Part shown: positions 6,984 to 14,429 of the stretch, one piece after another
How positions within the stretch are numbered: the stretch's first letter is position 1
How the letters are laid out: each line of letters begins with the position of its first letter
Assembly: GCA_947624445.1 (NCBI GenBank)
Contig: CANQKF010000016.1
Coordinates: 1-36,415 of the forward strand
Source: an uncultured Clostridia bacterium
GTDB lineage: Bacteria > Bacillota > Clostridia > Christensenellales > Borkfalkiaceae
Reading direction: 5' to 3'
Length of the DNA stretch: 36,415 bases
Position numbers and translations under genes: made by a program
The notes under the pieces: generated by a model
What the model saw: the letters and a program-made list of their open reading frames with translations, nothing else
Database searches by the model: none
Told to the model about the DNA's origin: nothing

Positions 6984-9080
6984 ATGACACCAAATTATCG
7001 TGAATTCAAATTCGAGGTCGGCGGCAGAGAAGTCGTCGTCGAGACGGGCAAGTATGCCGAACAGACCAACGGCAGCTGCGTCGTAAGATGCGGCGAGACG
7101 GCCGTCATGGTCAACGTGTGTATGTCCGAAACGCCGCGGGACGGGATCGATTTCTTCCCGTTGCAGGTGGACTACGAAGAGAAGATGTATGCCGTCGGCA
7201 AGATCCCGGGCGGCTTCAAACGGAGAGAGGGCAGAGCTTCGGATAAGGCCATCCTCACGGCCCGCCTCATCGACCGCCCGCTTCGCCCGCTCTTCCCGAA
7301 GGGGCTCTTCAACGACGTCGTCGTCGTGGCGACGGCGCTCTCCGTCGAGCCCGACGTCGCCCCCGAGCCCCTCGCCATGATCGGCTCCTCCATCGCCCTC
7401 GCGATCTCGGATATTCCCTGGGCGGGCCCCACGGGTTCGGTCGTCGTCGGCCTCGTGGACGGGCAGTACGTCATCAATCCCGATAGCGCGCAGCGCGAGA
7501 AGAGCACCATCCATCTCAACCTCGCGGGCTCGAGAGACGCCATCCTCATGATCGAGGCGGGCGCGAACGAAGTCTCCAACGATGAAATGGTCGGCGCGAT
7601 CATGTTCGGACAGGCCGAGATCTCCAAGATCTGCGCCTTCATCGAGGAAGTCATCGTTCCCGCGGTGGGCAAGCCCAAGCGCGCGATCGAACTCTACCAC
7701 ATTCCCGAGGAGATCGACGCGGCCGTCCGCACTTTCGCGGGCGAAAAGCTCGACTGGGCGCTCGATACCTTCGACCGCGGCGAACGTCAGAAGCGGCAAG
7801 ACGCGGTGGACGCCGAGACCTTGGAGCACTTCAAAGACATCTATCCCGAGAACACGCGCGAGATCAAGGATAGCCTCTACTACCTCACCAAGGAGAAAGT
7901 CCGCGCGAAGATCTTCGATCACGGCGTCCGTCCCGACGGCAGAGGACTCAAGGACGTCCGTCCCATCTGGTGCGAGCGCTCCGTTTTGCCCCGCGCGCAC
8001 GGCTCGGCCGTGTTCACGAGAGGACAGACGCAGACCCTCACCACCTGCACCCTCGATATGCTCGCCGCGGCGCAGAAGCTCGAAGGGCTCGACGACGAGA
8101 CCGAGAAGCGCTACATGCACCAATATAACTTCCCCGGTTACTGCACGGGCGAAGCCAAGGCGCTGCGCAGCCCCGGCCGCCGCGAGATCGGGCACGGCGC
8201 CCTTGCGGAGCGCGCGCTCATCCCCGTCATTCCTCCCGTAGAGGAATTCCCTTATGCCATCCGCGTCGTCAACGACATCCTCTCTTCCAACGGTTCTTCG
8301 TCGATGGCCTCCGTGTGCGGCTCGACGATGGCGCTCATGGACGCGGGCGTGCCGATCAAGGCGCCCGTCGCGGGCGTCGCGATGGGGCTCATCAAAAACC
8401 AGGAGACGGGCGAATTCCGCGTCATGACGGATATCCAGGGCCTCGAGGACTTCCTCGGCGACATGGACTTCAAGGTCGCGGGGACCCAGAAGGGCATCAC
8501 CGCCATCCAGATGGACATCAAGATCAAGGGCATCTCCGAGGAGATCATGCACACCGCGATCGAGCAGGCGAATGAGGGCCGCGAGTTCATCCTCTCCAAG
8601 ATGCTCGAGTGCGTGCCCGAGGTCCGTCCCGAGCTCTCCAAGTACGCGCCCCGCATCATCTTCTTCAAGATCGACCCCGAGAAGATCGGCGACGTCGTGG
8701 GCAAGCAGGGCAAGGTCATCAACTCCATCATCGCCGAGACGGGCACCAAGATCGACATCGAGGACGACGGCACCGTCTGCATCGCCTCCTACGGCGACGC
8801 CAAGGCGGCGGAGAAGGCGAAGGCGATCGTCGAGAGCATCGTGCACGATCCCGAAGTCGGGGATATGTTCCTCGGCAGGGTCGTCCGCATCCTCTCCACG
8901 ATGGGCGCGTTCGTCGAGTTCGCCCCCGGCAAAGACGGCATGATCCACATCTCCAAGCTCTCGGATAAGCGGGTGGAGAAGGTGGAGGACGTGCTCGCGA
9001 TCGGCGACCTCGTGAAGGTGAAGATCATCAAGATCGGCGAGAAGGGCATCGACTTCAAGCTCATGGAAAAACTTTCCTGA
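6984..9080 (+). CDS. pnp: Polyribonucleotide nucleotidyltransferase (PNPase)
   Basis: The 698-residue protein has the full PNPase layout: first RNase PH domain (about residues 5-215), alpha-helical linker, second RNase PH domain (about 300-540) with FTRGQTQTL and SMASVCGSTMALMDAGVPI, a KH domain with the loop GKQGKVI near residue 575, and a C-terminal S1 domain (GDMFLGRVVRI to GIDFKLM). It degrades RNA 3' to 5' with phosphate, releasing nucleoside diphosphates, and acts in mRNA turnover in the cytoplasm. AAAGGAG precedes the ATG. It ends at an intrinsic terminator. The gene is intact and ordinary in composition. Confidence 0.98.
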   Translation: MTPNYREFKFEVGGREVVVETGKYAEQTNGSCVVRCGETAVMVNVCMSETPRDGIDFFPLQVDYEEKMYAVGKIPGGFKRREGRASDKAILTARLIDRPLRPLFPKGLFNDVVVVATALSVEPDVAPEPLAMIGSSIALAISDIPWAGPTGSVVVGLVDGQYVINPDSAQREKSTIHLNLAGSRDAILMIEAGANEVSNDEMVGAIMFGQAEISKICAFIEEVIVPAVGKPKRAIELYHIPEEIDAAVRTFAGEKLDWALDTFDRGERQKRQDAVDAETLEHFKDIYPENTREIKDSLYYLTKEKVRAKIFDHGVRPDGRGLKDVRPIWCERSVLPRAHGSAVFTRGQTQTLTTCTLDMLAAAQKLEGLDDETEKRYMHQYNFPGYCTGEAKALRSPGRREIGHGALAERALIPVIPPVEEFPYAIRVVNDILSSNGSSSMASVCGSTMALMDAGVPIKAPVAGVAMGLIKNQETGEFRVMTDIQGLEDFLGDMDFKVAGTQKGITAIQMDIKIKGISEEIMHTAIEQANEGREFILSKMLECVPEVRPELSKYAPRIIFFKIDPEKIGDVVGKQGKVINSIIAETGTKIDIEDDGTVCIASYGDAKAAEKAKAIVESIVHDPEVGDMFLGRVVRILSTMGAFVEFAPGKDGMIHISKLSDKRVEKVEDVLAIGDLVKVKIIKIGEKGIDFKLMEKLS

Positions 9081-9108
9081 TCCGAAGAGAACCAAAAATT
9101 CCAAAAGG

Positions 9109-9131
9109 CCCCCGCACGGGGGTCTTTTTTT
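9109..9131 (+). terminator. Intrinsic terminator after pnp
   Basis: CCCCC (9109-9113) pairs with GGGGG (9118-9122) across a GCAC loop and is followed by TCTTTTTTT. Confidence 0.85.
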
Positions 9132-9190
9132 GCGCTTCCGGGGCGCGCGGGGCAAGCCTCGGGCCGCGCCGAAAAAGTTCGAAAAAAGAT

Positions 9191-9219
9191 TTGACAAGGG
9201 CGGGCGCGCGGTGTATAAT
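9191..9219 (+). promoter_or_regulatory. Sigma-A promoter of the riboflavin transporter
   Basis: TTGACA (9191-9196), 17-bp spacer, TATAAT (9214-9219): an exact consensus match. The start near 9226 places the FMN riboswitch at the very 5' end of the message. Confidence 0.9.
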
Positions 9220-9234
9220 ACAGGCAATCGAATA

Positions 9235-9347
9235 TTCTTTGGGGCGGAGTGAAAGTCTCCACCGGCAGTAAAGTCTGCGAAGAGCCAAGGCTCCCGAACG
9301 GGTGCGATTCCCGTACCGACGGTCATAGTCCGGATGAGAAAAGATGC
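9235..9347 (+). ncRNA. FMN riboswitch (RFN element)
   Basis: The sequence follows the RFN consensus in order: TTCTTTGGGGCGGAGTGAAA, the ACCGGCAGTAAAGTCTGCGA helix, the GCC/GGC arm, the GGGTGCGATTCCCGTACC helix and the closing GACGGTCATAGTCCGGATGA segment. It binds flavin mononucleotide. An intrinsic terminator follows it, so high FMN should stop transcription before the transporter gene. Confidence 0.95.
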
Positions 9348-9354
9348 AATCTTT

Positions 9355-9382
9355 CGCCCCCGTGTTTTCGGGGGCGTTTTTT
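9355..9382 (+). terminator. Riboswitch-controlled intrinsic terminator
   Basis: CGCCCCCG (9355-9362) pairs exactly with CGGGGGCG (9369-9376), followed by six T. It lies 8 bases after the FMN aptamer and 40 bases before the transporter, the standard expression platform. Confidence 0.9.
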
Positions 9383-9421
9383 GCGGCGTACAGGGAATAC
9401 TCGAAAAAAGGAGGGGACCCT

Positions 9422-10165
9422 ATGCAAAAAGAACGGTATTTCAGTACGACGCGCATCGTGATGATCGCGCTCTTCGGCGCGCTTGCGGGGGTTTTGCACA
9501 TCTTGAAATTCCCGCTGCCCTTCGCCTTCCCGGGCTTTCTCGAGTTCGACTTCTCGGATATCCCGCTCTTCATCGGCACCTTTGCCCTCGGACCGCTCTC
9601 GGGATGTCTCATCGTCGTTGTGAAGCTGCTCATCAAGCTCGTCTCGGTGGGCACGGCGAACGCCTTCGTCGGCGAACTCGCGAATCTCCTTATCGGATTC
9701 GGCTTCGTCATCCCCGCGGGGCTCATCTATCGGCGCCTGCGCACGATGAAGGGGGCGATCCTCGCCCTTGCCGTGGGATCGCTCTCCTCGATCGCCGTCG
9801 CGATCCTCGCTAACCGCTTCCTGCTCATCCCGTTCTATGTGAACATCATGTTCGGCGGAAGCTGGGAGCCCCTGCTCGGCATGATGCGCGGGCTGTTCCC
9901 GAACGTCACCGAAAACAGCTTCTATGCCGTCTATCTGTGGGTTTCGGTGCTGCCCTTCAACGCGCTCCGCTGCCTCATCGCAAGCCTTGTGAGCTTCTTT
10001 GTGTACAAGCATATCTCCCGCCTCATCGCGCGGCTCAACCGGAAACTCGCCCCCGCGGAGGAGGGCAAGGCCTCGGGGCGGGATACGGCGGTCGTGATCA
10101 TCGTCGTTGCCGCCGTGCTTCTTCTGGCGCTGTTCGCGCTGCTGCGGTACTTCCTCTGGTCGTAA
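9422..10165 (+). CDS. ribU: Riboflavin ECF transporter substrate-binding subunit
   Basis: The 247-residue membrane protein begins TTRIVMIALFGALAGVLHIL and continues with about six hydrophobic segments, the fold of ECF-transporter S components. FPGFLEFDFSDIPLFIGTFALGP matches the conserved loop and helix of RibU. It should bind riboflavin at the cell surface and work with a shared EcfA/EcfA'/EcfT energising module encoded elsewhere. The FMN riboswitch directly upstream confirms the substrate class. ATG 9422 follows AAGGAGGGG. The protein is somewhat longer than usual (about 190-210 residues) because of a loop near residue 165 (MFGGSWEPLLGMMRGLFPN) and a final hydrophobic segment after residue 220. 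Confidence 0.9.
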   Translation: MQKERYFSTTRIVMIALFGALAGVLHILKFPLPFAFPGFLEFDFSDIPLFIGTFALGPLSGCLIVVVKLLIKLVSVGTANAFVGELANLLIGFGFVIPAGLIYRRLRTMKGAILALAVGSLSSIAVAILANRFLLIPFYVNIMFGGSWEPLLGMMRGLFPNVTENSFYAVYLWVSVLPFNALRCLIASLVSFFVYKHISRLIARLNRKLAPAEEGKASGRDTAVVIIVVAAVLLLALFALLRYFLWS

Positions 10166-10281
10166 AGAACGACCACAGGGTGCCGCGTTTTGCCTCATGG
10201 AACCGCATGCGTCGCTGTTGCGCCGCGGAAAATCGCGCCGCTTCCCGGCGGGAATTTTGCCGCAAATGTGCCGCGAAACGG

Positions 10282-10310
10282 TTGACTTTTTCCCGCAAAT
10301 GGGATACTAT
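10282..10310 (+). promoter_or_regulatory. Sigma-A promoter of mgtE
   Basis: TTGACT (10282-10287), 17-bp spacer, TACTAT (10305-10310). The predicted start near 10317 gives an unusually long leader of about 148 bases before mgtE. Confidence 0.7.
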
Positions 10311-10316
10311 GATAAT

Positions 10317-10464
10317 GAGACCGAATTAGGAGGAATGCGCCGTGAAAGGACGAAGTAGCGTGGTAGACATATCCGCGGGCAATGTGCTTTGCGGCGCCGC
10401 CGCATAGGGTCGCACATAGCCCGTCTCTTGCTGCATGCCTTGTATTTTGCGCGGAGGGACTGCT
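10317..10464 (+). promoter_or_regulatory. Structured mgtE leader with possible leader peptide
   Basis: TAGGAGG at 10327-10333 lies 8 bases before GTG 10342, which opens a 21-codon frame ending at TAG 10405-10407 (starting MKGRSSVVDIS). The end of that frame lies in a large hairpin: GCGGGCAATGTG (from about 10375) faces CACATAGCCCGT (to about 10424), with GCGGCG/CGCCGC inside. No match to the M-box Mg riboswitch was found. Control of mgtE by translation of the small frame is inference. Confidence 0.45.
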
Positions 10465-12144
10465 ATGAATGAAGAATTGAAGAAACTTCTCGAGGAGAAG
10501 GATTATGAGAGCGCTGCCGCATCGGTAAAGAAGCCCGATGAGGCGGCGCATATTTTGTCGGAGATGGCGGAGGACGACGTTCTCCCCTTCTGCCGCGCGC
10601 TCGACAGCGATTTTCTCGCCGACGTCATCGTCTTGCTCGACGCCCCGCTGCAACAGAAGATCCTCTCGGGGCTGCACGACGACGAGCTCGAAGAGGTCAT
10701 GGAGGACGTCTCCGTCGACGACACCGTCGACATCATCGAGGAGATGCCCGAGGAGATCGCCCGCAGGATCGCCGAGGAGGAGGAGATCCTCGCCCTTTTG
10801 GAGGAGCGGAACTTCGCCGTCCTGAAGCCCCTGCTCGCTTCGATGAACGAGATCGACCTCGCCGAAGTCTTTGAAAACGTGAAAGAGGAGGACCTGCCCA
10901 TCCTCTTCCGCATCCTGCCCAAGGACCTCGCCGCCGAGATGTTCGTCGAGATCGACAGCGACACGCAGGAAAAGCTCTTGAAGGCGCTCTCCGACCGCGA
11001 GATCAAGGACGTCATGGACGAACTCTTCCTCGATGATACGGTGGACCTCATCGAGGAGATGCCCTCGAGCGTCGTCAAGCGCCTGCTCGCCCAGAGCGAC
11101 AGCGAGACGCGCGCCTACATCAACGAACTTCTGAAATACCCCAAGGACAGCGCGGGCAGCATCATGACGATCGAGTTCGTGCGCTTTTTGCCCACCATGA
11201 CGGTGGAGGAGGCCTTCGACCGCATCCGCGAGACGGCGATCGACAAGGAGACCATCTACACCTGTTATGTGACGGATACGGCGAATAAGCTCATCGGGCT
11301 CGTCACGGCGAAGGAACTCATGCTCGCCGATAAGGGGAAGCAGATCTCCGAGATCATGGAAGATAACGTCATCTACGTGAACACTCTCGACGACAAGGAG
11401 GAGGTCGCGCGGAAGATCTCGGATTACGGCTTCCTCGCCATTCCCGTCGTGGATATCGAGCGGCGGCTCGTCGGCATCGTCACCGTCGACGACGCAATGG
11501 ACGTCATCGAAGAGGAGACGACAGAGGATATCGAAGGGATGGCAGGTATCGTCCACGACAACAAGCCCTACTTAAAGACGAGCGTGTTTTCGATCTGGAA
11601 GAACCGCGTGCCGTGGCTGCTCATCCTCATGATCTCGGCGACGTTCACGGGGCTCATCATCAACACCTTCGAGGCGAAGCTCAATGCGATCAGCCCCGTG
11701 CTCTTCGCGTGCATCCCCATGCTCATGGATACGGGCGGAAATTCGGGCTCGCAGGCCTCCGTCACCGTCATCCGCTCCCTCGCCCTCGGCGAACTATCGA
11801 CGCGGGATACGTGGAAGGTTTTATGGAAGGAAGTGCGGGCGTCGCTGCTCCTCGCCGCGACCCTCGCCGTCGCCTGCTTCGCAAAACTCATGCTCATCGA
11901 CAACCTGCTCTTCGGCATGTTCATGCCCGGGAACAGGGCGTATACGCCCGATAAGTGCGCCGTCGTTTCGCTCGCGCTGTTTGCGACGGTCGTGGTGGCG
12001 AAGATCGTCGGGTGCATGCTGCCCATGTTCGTGAAGAAGGTGGGGCTGGATCCCGCCGCCGTCGCCTCGCCCTTTATCACGACGATCGTCGACGCCGTTT
12101 CGCTCATCCTCTTCTGCGGGCTCTCGATCGCCATCCTCGCATAG
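10465..12144 (+). CDS. mgtE: Magnesium transporter MgtE with duplicated N-domain
   Basis: The 559-residue protein is a MgtE-type Mg2+ channel. Order: two related cytoplasmic N-domain units (about residues 5-105 and 109-210), two CBS domains (about 215-365) that sense Mg2+, then a C-terminal pore domain with five helices (from about 385), including LMDTGGNSGSQASVTVIRS. The two N-units align with an offset of 105 residues (DTVDIIEEMPEEIARRI at 86 and DTVDLIEEMPSSVVKRL at 191). Most MgtE proteins have about 450 residues and one such unit. ATG 10465 follows GGAGGG; an earlier in-frame ATG at 10435 has no good ribosome binding site. The long leader upstream suggests control at the RNA level. Confidence 0.93.
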   Translation: MNEELKKLLEEKDYESAAASVKKPDEAAHILSEMAEDDVLPFCRALDSDFLADVIVLLDAPLQQKILSGLHDDELEEVMEDVSVDDTVDIIEEMPEEIARRIAEEEEILALLEERNFAVLKPLLASMNEIDLAEVFENVKEEDLPILFRILPKDLAAEMFVEIDSDTQEKLLKALSDREIKDVMDELFLDDTVDLIEEMPSSVVKRLLAQSDSETRAYINELLKYPKDSAGSIMTIEFVRFLPTMTVEEAFDRIRETAIDKETIYTCYVTDTANKLIGLVTAKELMLADKGKQISEIMEDNVIYVNTLDDKEEVARKISDYGFLAIPVVDIERRLVGIVTVDDAMDVIEEETTEDIEGMAGIVHDNKPYLKTSVFSIWKNRVPWLLILMISATFTGLIINTFEAKLNAISPVLFACIPMLMDTGGNSGSQASVTVIRSLALGELSTRDTWKVLWKEVRASLLLAATLAVACFAKLMLIDNLLFGMFMPGNRAYTPDKCAVVSLALFATVVVAKIVGCMLPMFVKKVGLDPAAVASPFITTIVDAVSLILFCGLSIAILA

Positions 12145-12160
12145 ATCCGAACGGTCAAGG

Positions 12161-12193
12161 GCGCGCCCGCCGCTTCTGCGGCGGGCGCGCGTT
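12161..12193 (+). terminator. Intrinsic terminator-like hairpin after mgtE
   Basis: A perfect 13-bp stem GCGCGCCCGCCGC / GCGGCGGGCGCGC with a TTCT loop lies 17 bases after the mgtE stop. The T tail is weak (GTTCTATG). Confidence 0.6.
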
Positions 12194-12266
12194 CTATGAT
12201 CGCCGCGCCTTGTTTTCGTCCTCCTGCGGGGCGGCTCGAAGATTTTTCGCGATCCCGTAAAAACTC

Positions 12267-12295
12267 TTGCAAAATCCTGTCGTATGCAGTATAAT
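12267..12295 (+). promoter_or_regulatory. Sigma-A promoter of the tsaE operon
   Basis: TTGCAA (12267-12272), 17-bp spacer, TATAAT (12290-12295). The predicted start (about 12302) is 3-5 bases before the tsaE ATG, so the message may be leaderless. Confidence 0.75.
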
Positions 12296-12305
12296 TGTCC
12301 CGTAT

Positions 12306-12701
12306 ATGGCAGTTTTTTCTTCTCGCTCCGCGCAGGAGACGTACGCCTTCGCCATGGCGTACGCAAAGACCCTGAAGCGGGGGGACGTGGTACTTTTAGA
12401 GGGCGAAATGGGCGCGGGAAAGACGGTGCTCGCGCAGGGCATCGTGCGCGGGCTCGGCATTTTTGAGGAAGTCACGAGCCCGACGTATGCCTATGTCAAC
12501 GAATACGGCTTCGTCTTTCACTTCGATTGCTACCGCGTCCAAAGCGTCGCGCAGGCGCTCTCGCTCGGGCTGGCCGATTATTTCGGCCGCGGCGGGATCT
12601 GCCTCATCGAGTGGGGGGAAAACATCGCGGAGCTTCTTCCCGAAAACGTCAAGCGCGTCCGCATTACGGGAACGGGGGAGACGCGGGAGGTCGAATATTG
12701 A
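12306..12701 (+). CDS. tsaE: tRNA t6A biosynthesis ATPase TsaE
   Basis: The 131-residue protein has the P-loop LEGEMGAGKTVLAQGI (about residues 36-51), the SPTYAYVNEY switch segment and FHFDCYRV, all diagnostic of the TsaE (YjeE) family. TsaE drives the TsaB-TsaD complex that adds threonylcarbamoyl to A37 of ANN-decoding tRNAs. ATG 12306 gives the normal family N-terminus. It has no Shine-Dalgarno motif and sits a few bases from the predicted transcript start. The stop overlaps the TTG start of tsaB. tsaD, often in the same operon, is not in the window. Confidence 0.95.
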   Translation: MAVFSSRSAQETYAFAMAYAKTLKRGDVVLLEGEMGAGKTVLAQGIVRGLGIFEEVTSPTYAYVNEYGFVFHFDCYRVQSVAQALSLGLADYFGRGGICLIEWGENIAELLPENVKRVRITGTGETREVEY

Positions 12702-13297
12702 ATTTTCTTGCCGTAGATACGAGCGGCGCGCAGCTTGCCGTCGTCGCATATCGCGGGGGGATGTCCTCGATCATTACGCCCGAAGCGGGCGCGCGGGAGC
12801 ATTCCGTCGTACTCATGGACGCCATCGACCGCGCATCCAAAGCGGCGGCGCTCTCCCTTTCCGAATGCGATTTTTTCGCCGTCTCGGTGGGGCCGGGGTC
12901 GTTTACGGGTATCCGCATCGGCATCGCGACGGTGAAGGGGCTCTGCCTCGCCTGCGGGAAGCCCGCGCGCGCCGTCACCTCGCTCGATTGCGTCGCATAT
13001 GCTGAAGAGAGCGGAAAGCGGCTGGCGCTCGTCGACGCGGGGCACGGCTGTTTCTATGCCGCGGCATACGCAGAAGGGGGCGTCGAGGTCCCGCCCGCAT
13101 ACTGCACGGCGGAGGACGTCGGCAAGCTCATCGGCATGGGCTATGCGCCCTGCGCGGCGGAAGAGATCGCGGGGGCGAAGCGGGTCGACGGCGCAAACGG
13201 CCTGCTCCGCGCGGTGCTCCGCGCCACGGGGACCTGCCCTGCGGGCGCGCTCACGGCGCTCTATTTGCGGAGATCCTCGGCGGAGGAGAGACGATGA
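12698..13297 (+). CDS. tsaB: tRNA t6A biosynthesis protein TsaB
   Basis: The 199-residue protein begins at TTG 12698, which overlaps the tsaE stop and lies 7 bases after GGGAGG. This start gives the expected MNFLAVDTSG phosphate-1-like motif of the ASKHA fold. The strongly conserved SVGPGSFTGIRIGIATVKGL follows at about residues 65-84. TsaB is a catalytically dead paralogue of TsaD and serves as its partner in t6A formation. The length is slightly below the usual 220-230 residues. It is translationally coupled to tsaE upstream and rimI downstream. Confidence 0.93.
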   Translation: MNFLAVDTSGAQLAVVAYRGGMSSIITPEAGAREHSVVLMDAIDRASKAAALSLSECDFFAVSVGPGSFTGIRIGIATVKGLCLACGKPARAVTSLDCVAYAEESGKRLALVDAGHGCFYAAAYAEGGVEVPPAYCTAEDVGKLIGMGYAPCAAEEIAGAKRVDGANGLLRAVLRATGTCPAGALTALYLRRSSAEERR

Positions 13298-13728
13298 ACG
13301 GAAGAGCCTGGACGATGAACGATCTCGAGGACATCGCCGCCCTCGAAAAGGAGTGCTTCTCCGACCCGTGGACGTGGCGGATGCTCACCGAGAGCTTCCT
13401 TTCGGACCGCTTCTTCGGGACGCTGCTCGAAGAGGACGGCGGCATCGTCGCCTACGGGGGCGTGGGGATCGCCGCGGACGAGGCCGAGATCCAGCTCATC
13501 GCCGTGAGCGAGATGTACCGCCGCTGCGGGAGAGGGAGGAAGGTCCTCGAAGATCTTCTGCATATCGCCGCGGAAAAGGGGGCGAAGCGGGTCTTTCTCG
13601 AGGTCCGCGTCTCCAATGCCGCCGCGCAGATCCTGTATCTCAAATGCGGATTTACGGGGCTCTATTGCCGCACCCGCTACTATCCCGACGGGGAGGACGC
13701 CATCGTGATGAAGAAGGAGCTCGCTTGA
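13294..13728 (+). CDS. rimI: Ribosomal-protein S18-alanine N-acetyltransferase RimI
   Basis: The 144-residue protein is a GNAT acetyltransferase. EIQLIAVSEMYRRCGRGRKV carries the acetyl-CoA binding R-x-x-G-x-G/A motif, and LEVRVSNAAAQILYLKCGF with GLYCRTRYYPDGEDAIVMKK matches RimI. It acetylates the N-terminal alanine of S18, although family members may act on other N-termini. Its ATG overlaps the tsaB stop (ATGA), and tsaE-tsaB-rimI is a conserved order in Bacillota. The following hydrolase starts inside its stop codon. Confidence 0.92.
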   Translation: MNGRAWTMNDLEDIAALEKECFSDPWTWRMLTESFLSDRFFGTLLEEDGGIVAYGGVGIAADEAEIQLIAVSEMYRRCGRGRKVLEDLLHIAAEKGAKRVFLEVRVSNAAAQILYLKCGFTGLYCRTRYYPDGEDAIVMKKELA

Positions 13729-14429
13729 GGCTCTCCTACATCCGCAAAGGAGGGGGCAGGGACCTCGTATTTTTACACGGGTACCTCGCTTCCAAGGAAA
13801 ATTTCTTGCCGCAGATCGACTATTTCTCGCAGTTCTACCGCGTGACGGCGCCCGATTTTCCCGGCATGGGGGCGGCGGAGCCCCTTCCAGCGCCCTATTC
13901 GGTCTCCGACTACGCGGATTGGACGGAGCGCGCCTTCCAAGTGCTCGGGATTTGCGATCCGCTGCTCATCGCCCATTCCTTCGGCGGAAGGGTGGCGATC
14001 AAGCTCCTCGCGCGGGGAAAAGCGGCGGGCGCCGTGCTCGTCGGATGCGCAGGCGTTGTGCCCAAGCGAGGCTTAAAATATAAATTTAGGGTGGGGACGT
14101 ACCGCGTTTTTCGCAGGATCGCCCCCCGTTTTGCGGAGGCGCACTTCGGCAGCCGCGACTACCGCGGGCTCTCCCCCGTCATGAAGGAGAGCTTCAAGAA
14201 GATCGTAGGGGAGGACCTTCGGGCGGAGGCGCATGCCATTGCCCGCCCCGTGCTCTTTCTCTACGGCGACCGCGACCGCGAGACGCCGCCCGCGCAGGGG
14301 AAGCTGCTCGCGGAGAGCGTCCCCGGGGCGAAGTTCATGCTCCTTAAAAATTGCGGACACTTTGCACATCTCGAAAATCCGCTTGCCTTCCGGCTCGCGG
14401 TGGAGGATTTTTACCATGCCGACGCCTGA
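13725..14429 (+). CDS. Alpha/beta hydrolase
   Basis: The 234-residue protein starts at TTG 13725, overlapping the rimI stop, 5 bases after AAGGAG. It has the oxyanion-hole HGYLAS segment (about residue 18), the nucleophile elbow AHSFGG, an acid in LYGDRDRETP and a histidine in NCGHFAHLENP, so the Ser-Asp-His triad is complete. The lid region (about residues 110-165) is short and basic. It resembles lipase/esterase or MhpC-like hydrolases; the substrate cannot be told from sequence. Its 3' end overlaps the start of the murF-like gene, so the two are probably translationally coupled, which may hint at a cell-envelope role. Confidence 0.88.
   Translation: MRLSYIRKGGGRDLVFLHGYLASKENFLPQIDYFSQFYRVTAPDFPGMGAAEPLPAPYSVSDYADWTERAFQVLGICDPLLIAHSFGGRVAIKLLARGKAAGAVLVGCAGVVPKRGLKYKFRVGTYRVFRRIAPRFAEAHFGSRDYRGLSPVMKESFKKIVGEDLRAEAHAIARPVLFLYGDRDRETPPAQGKLLAESVPGAKFMLLKNCGHFAHLENPLAFRLAVEDFYHADA

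Noticed and set aside
6849-9326. An 825-codon open frame on the minus strand
   Set aside because: It lies antisense to pnp and runs through the FMN riboswitch. Its sequence is rich in Asp, Arg, Gly and His in the way GC-rich antisense frames are, with no recognisable domain.
10317-10464. M-box (ykoK) magnesium riboswitch upstream of mgtE
   Set aside because: The conserved GTTAGGTGAGGCTCCT-type start and the later conserved blocks of the M-box are absent; only a hairpin and a short frame are visible.
10195-11556. A 453-codon minus-strand frame
   Set aside because: It is antisense to mgtE, with HDVD/LLRDEV-like low-complexity content typical of a shadow frame.
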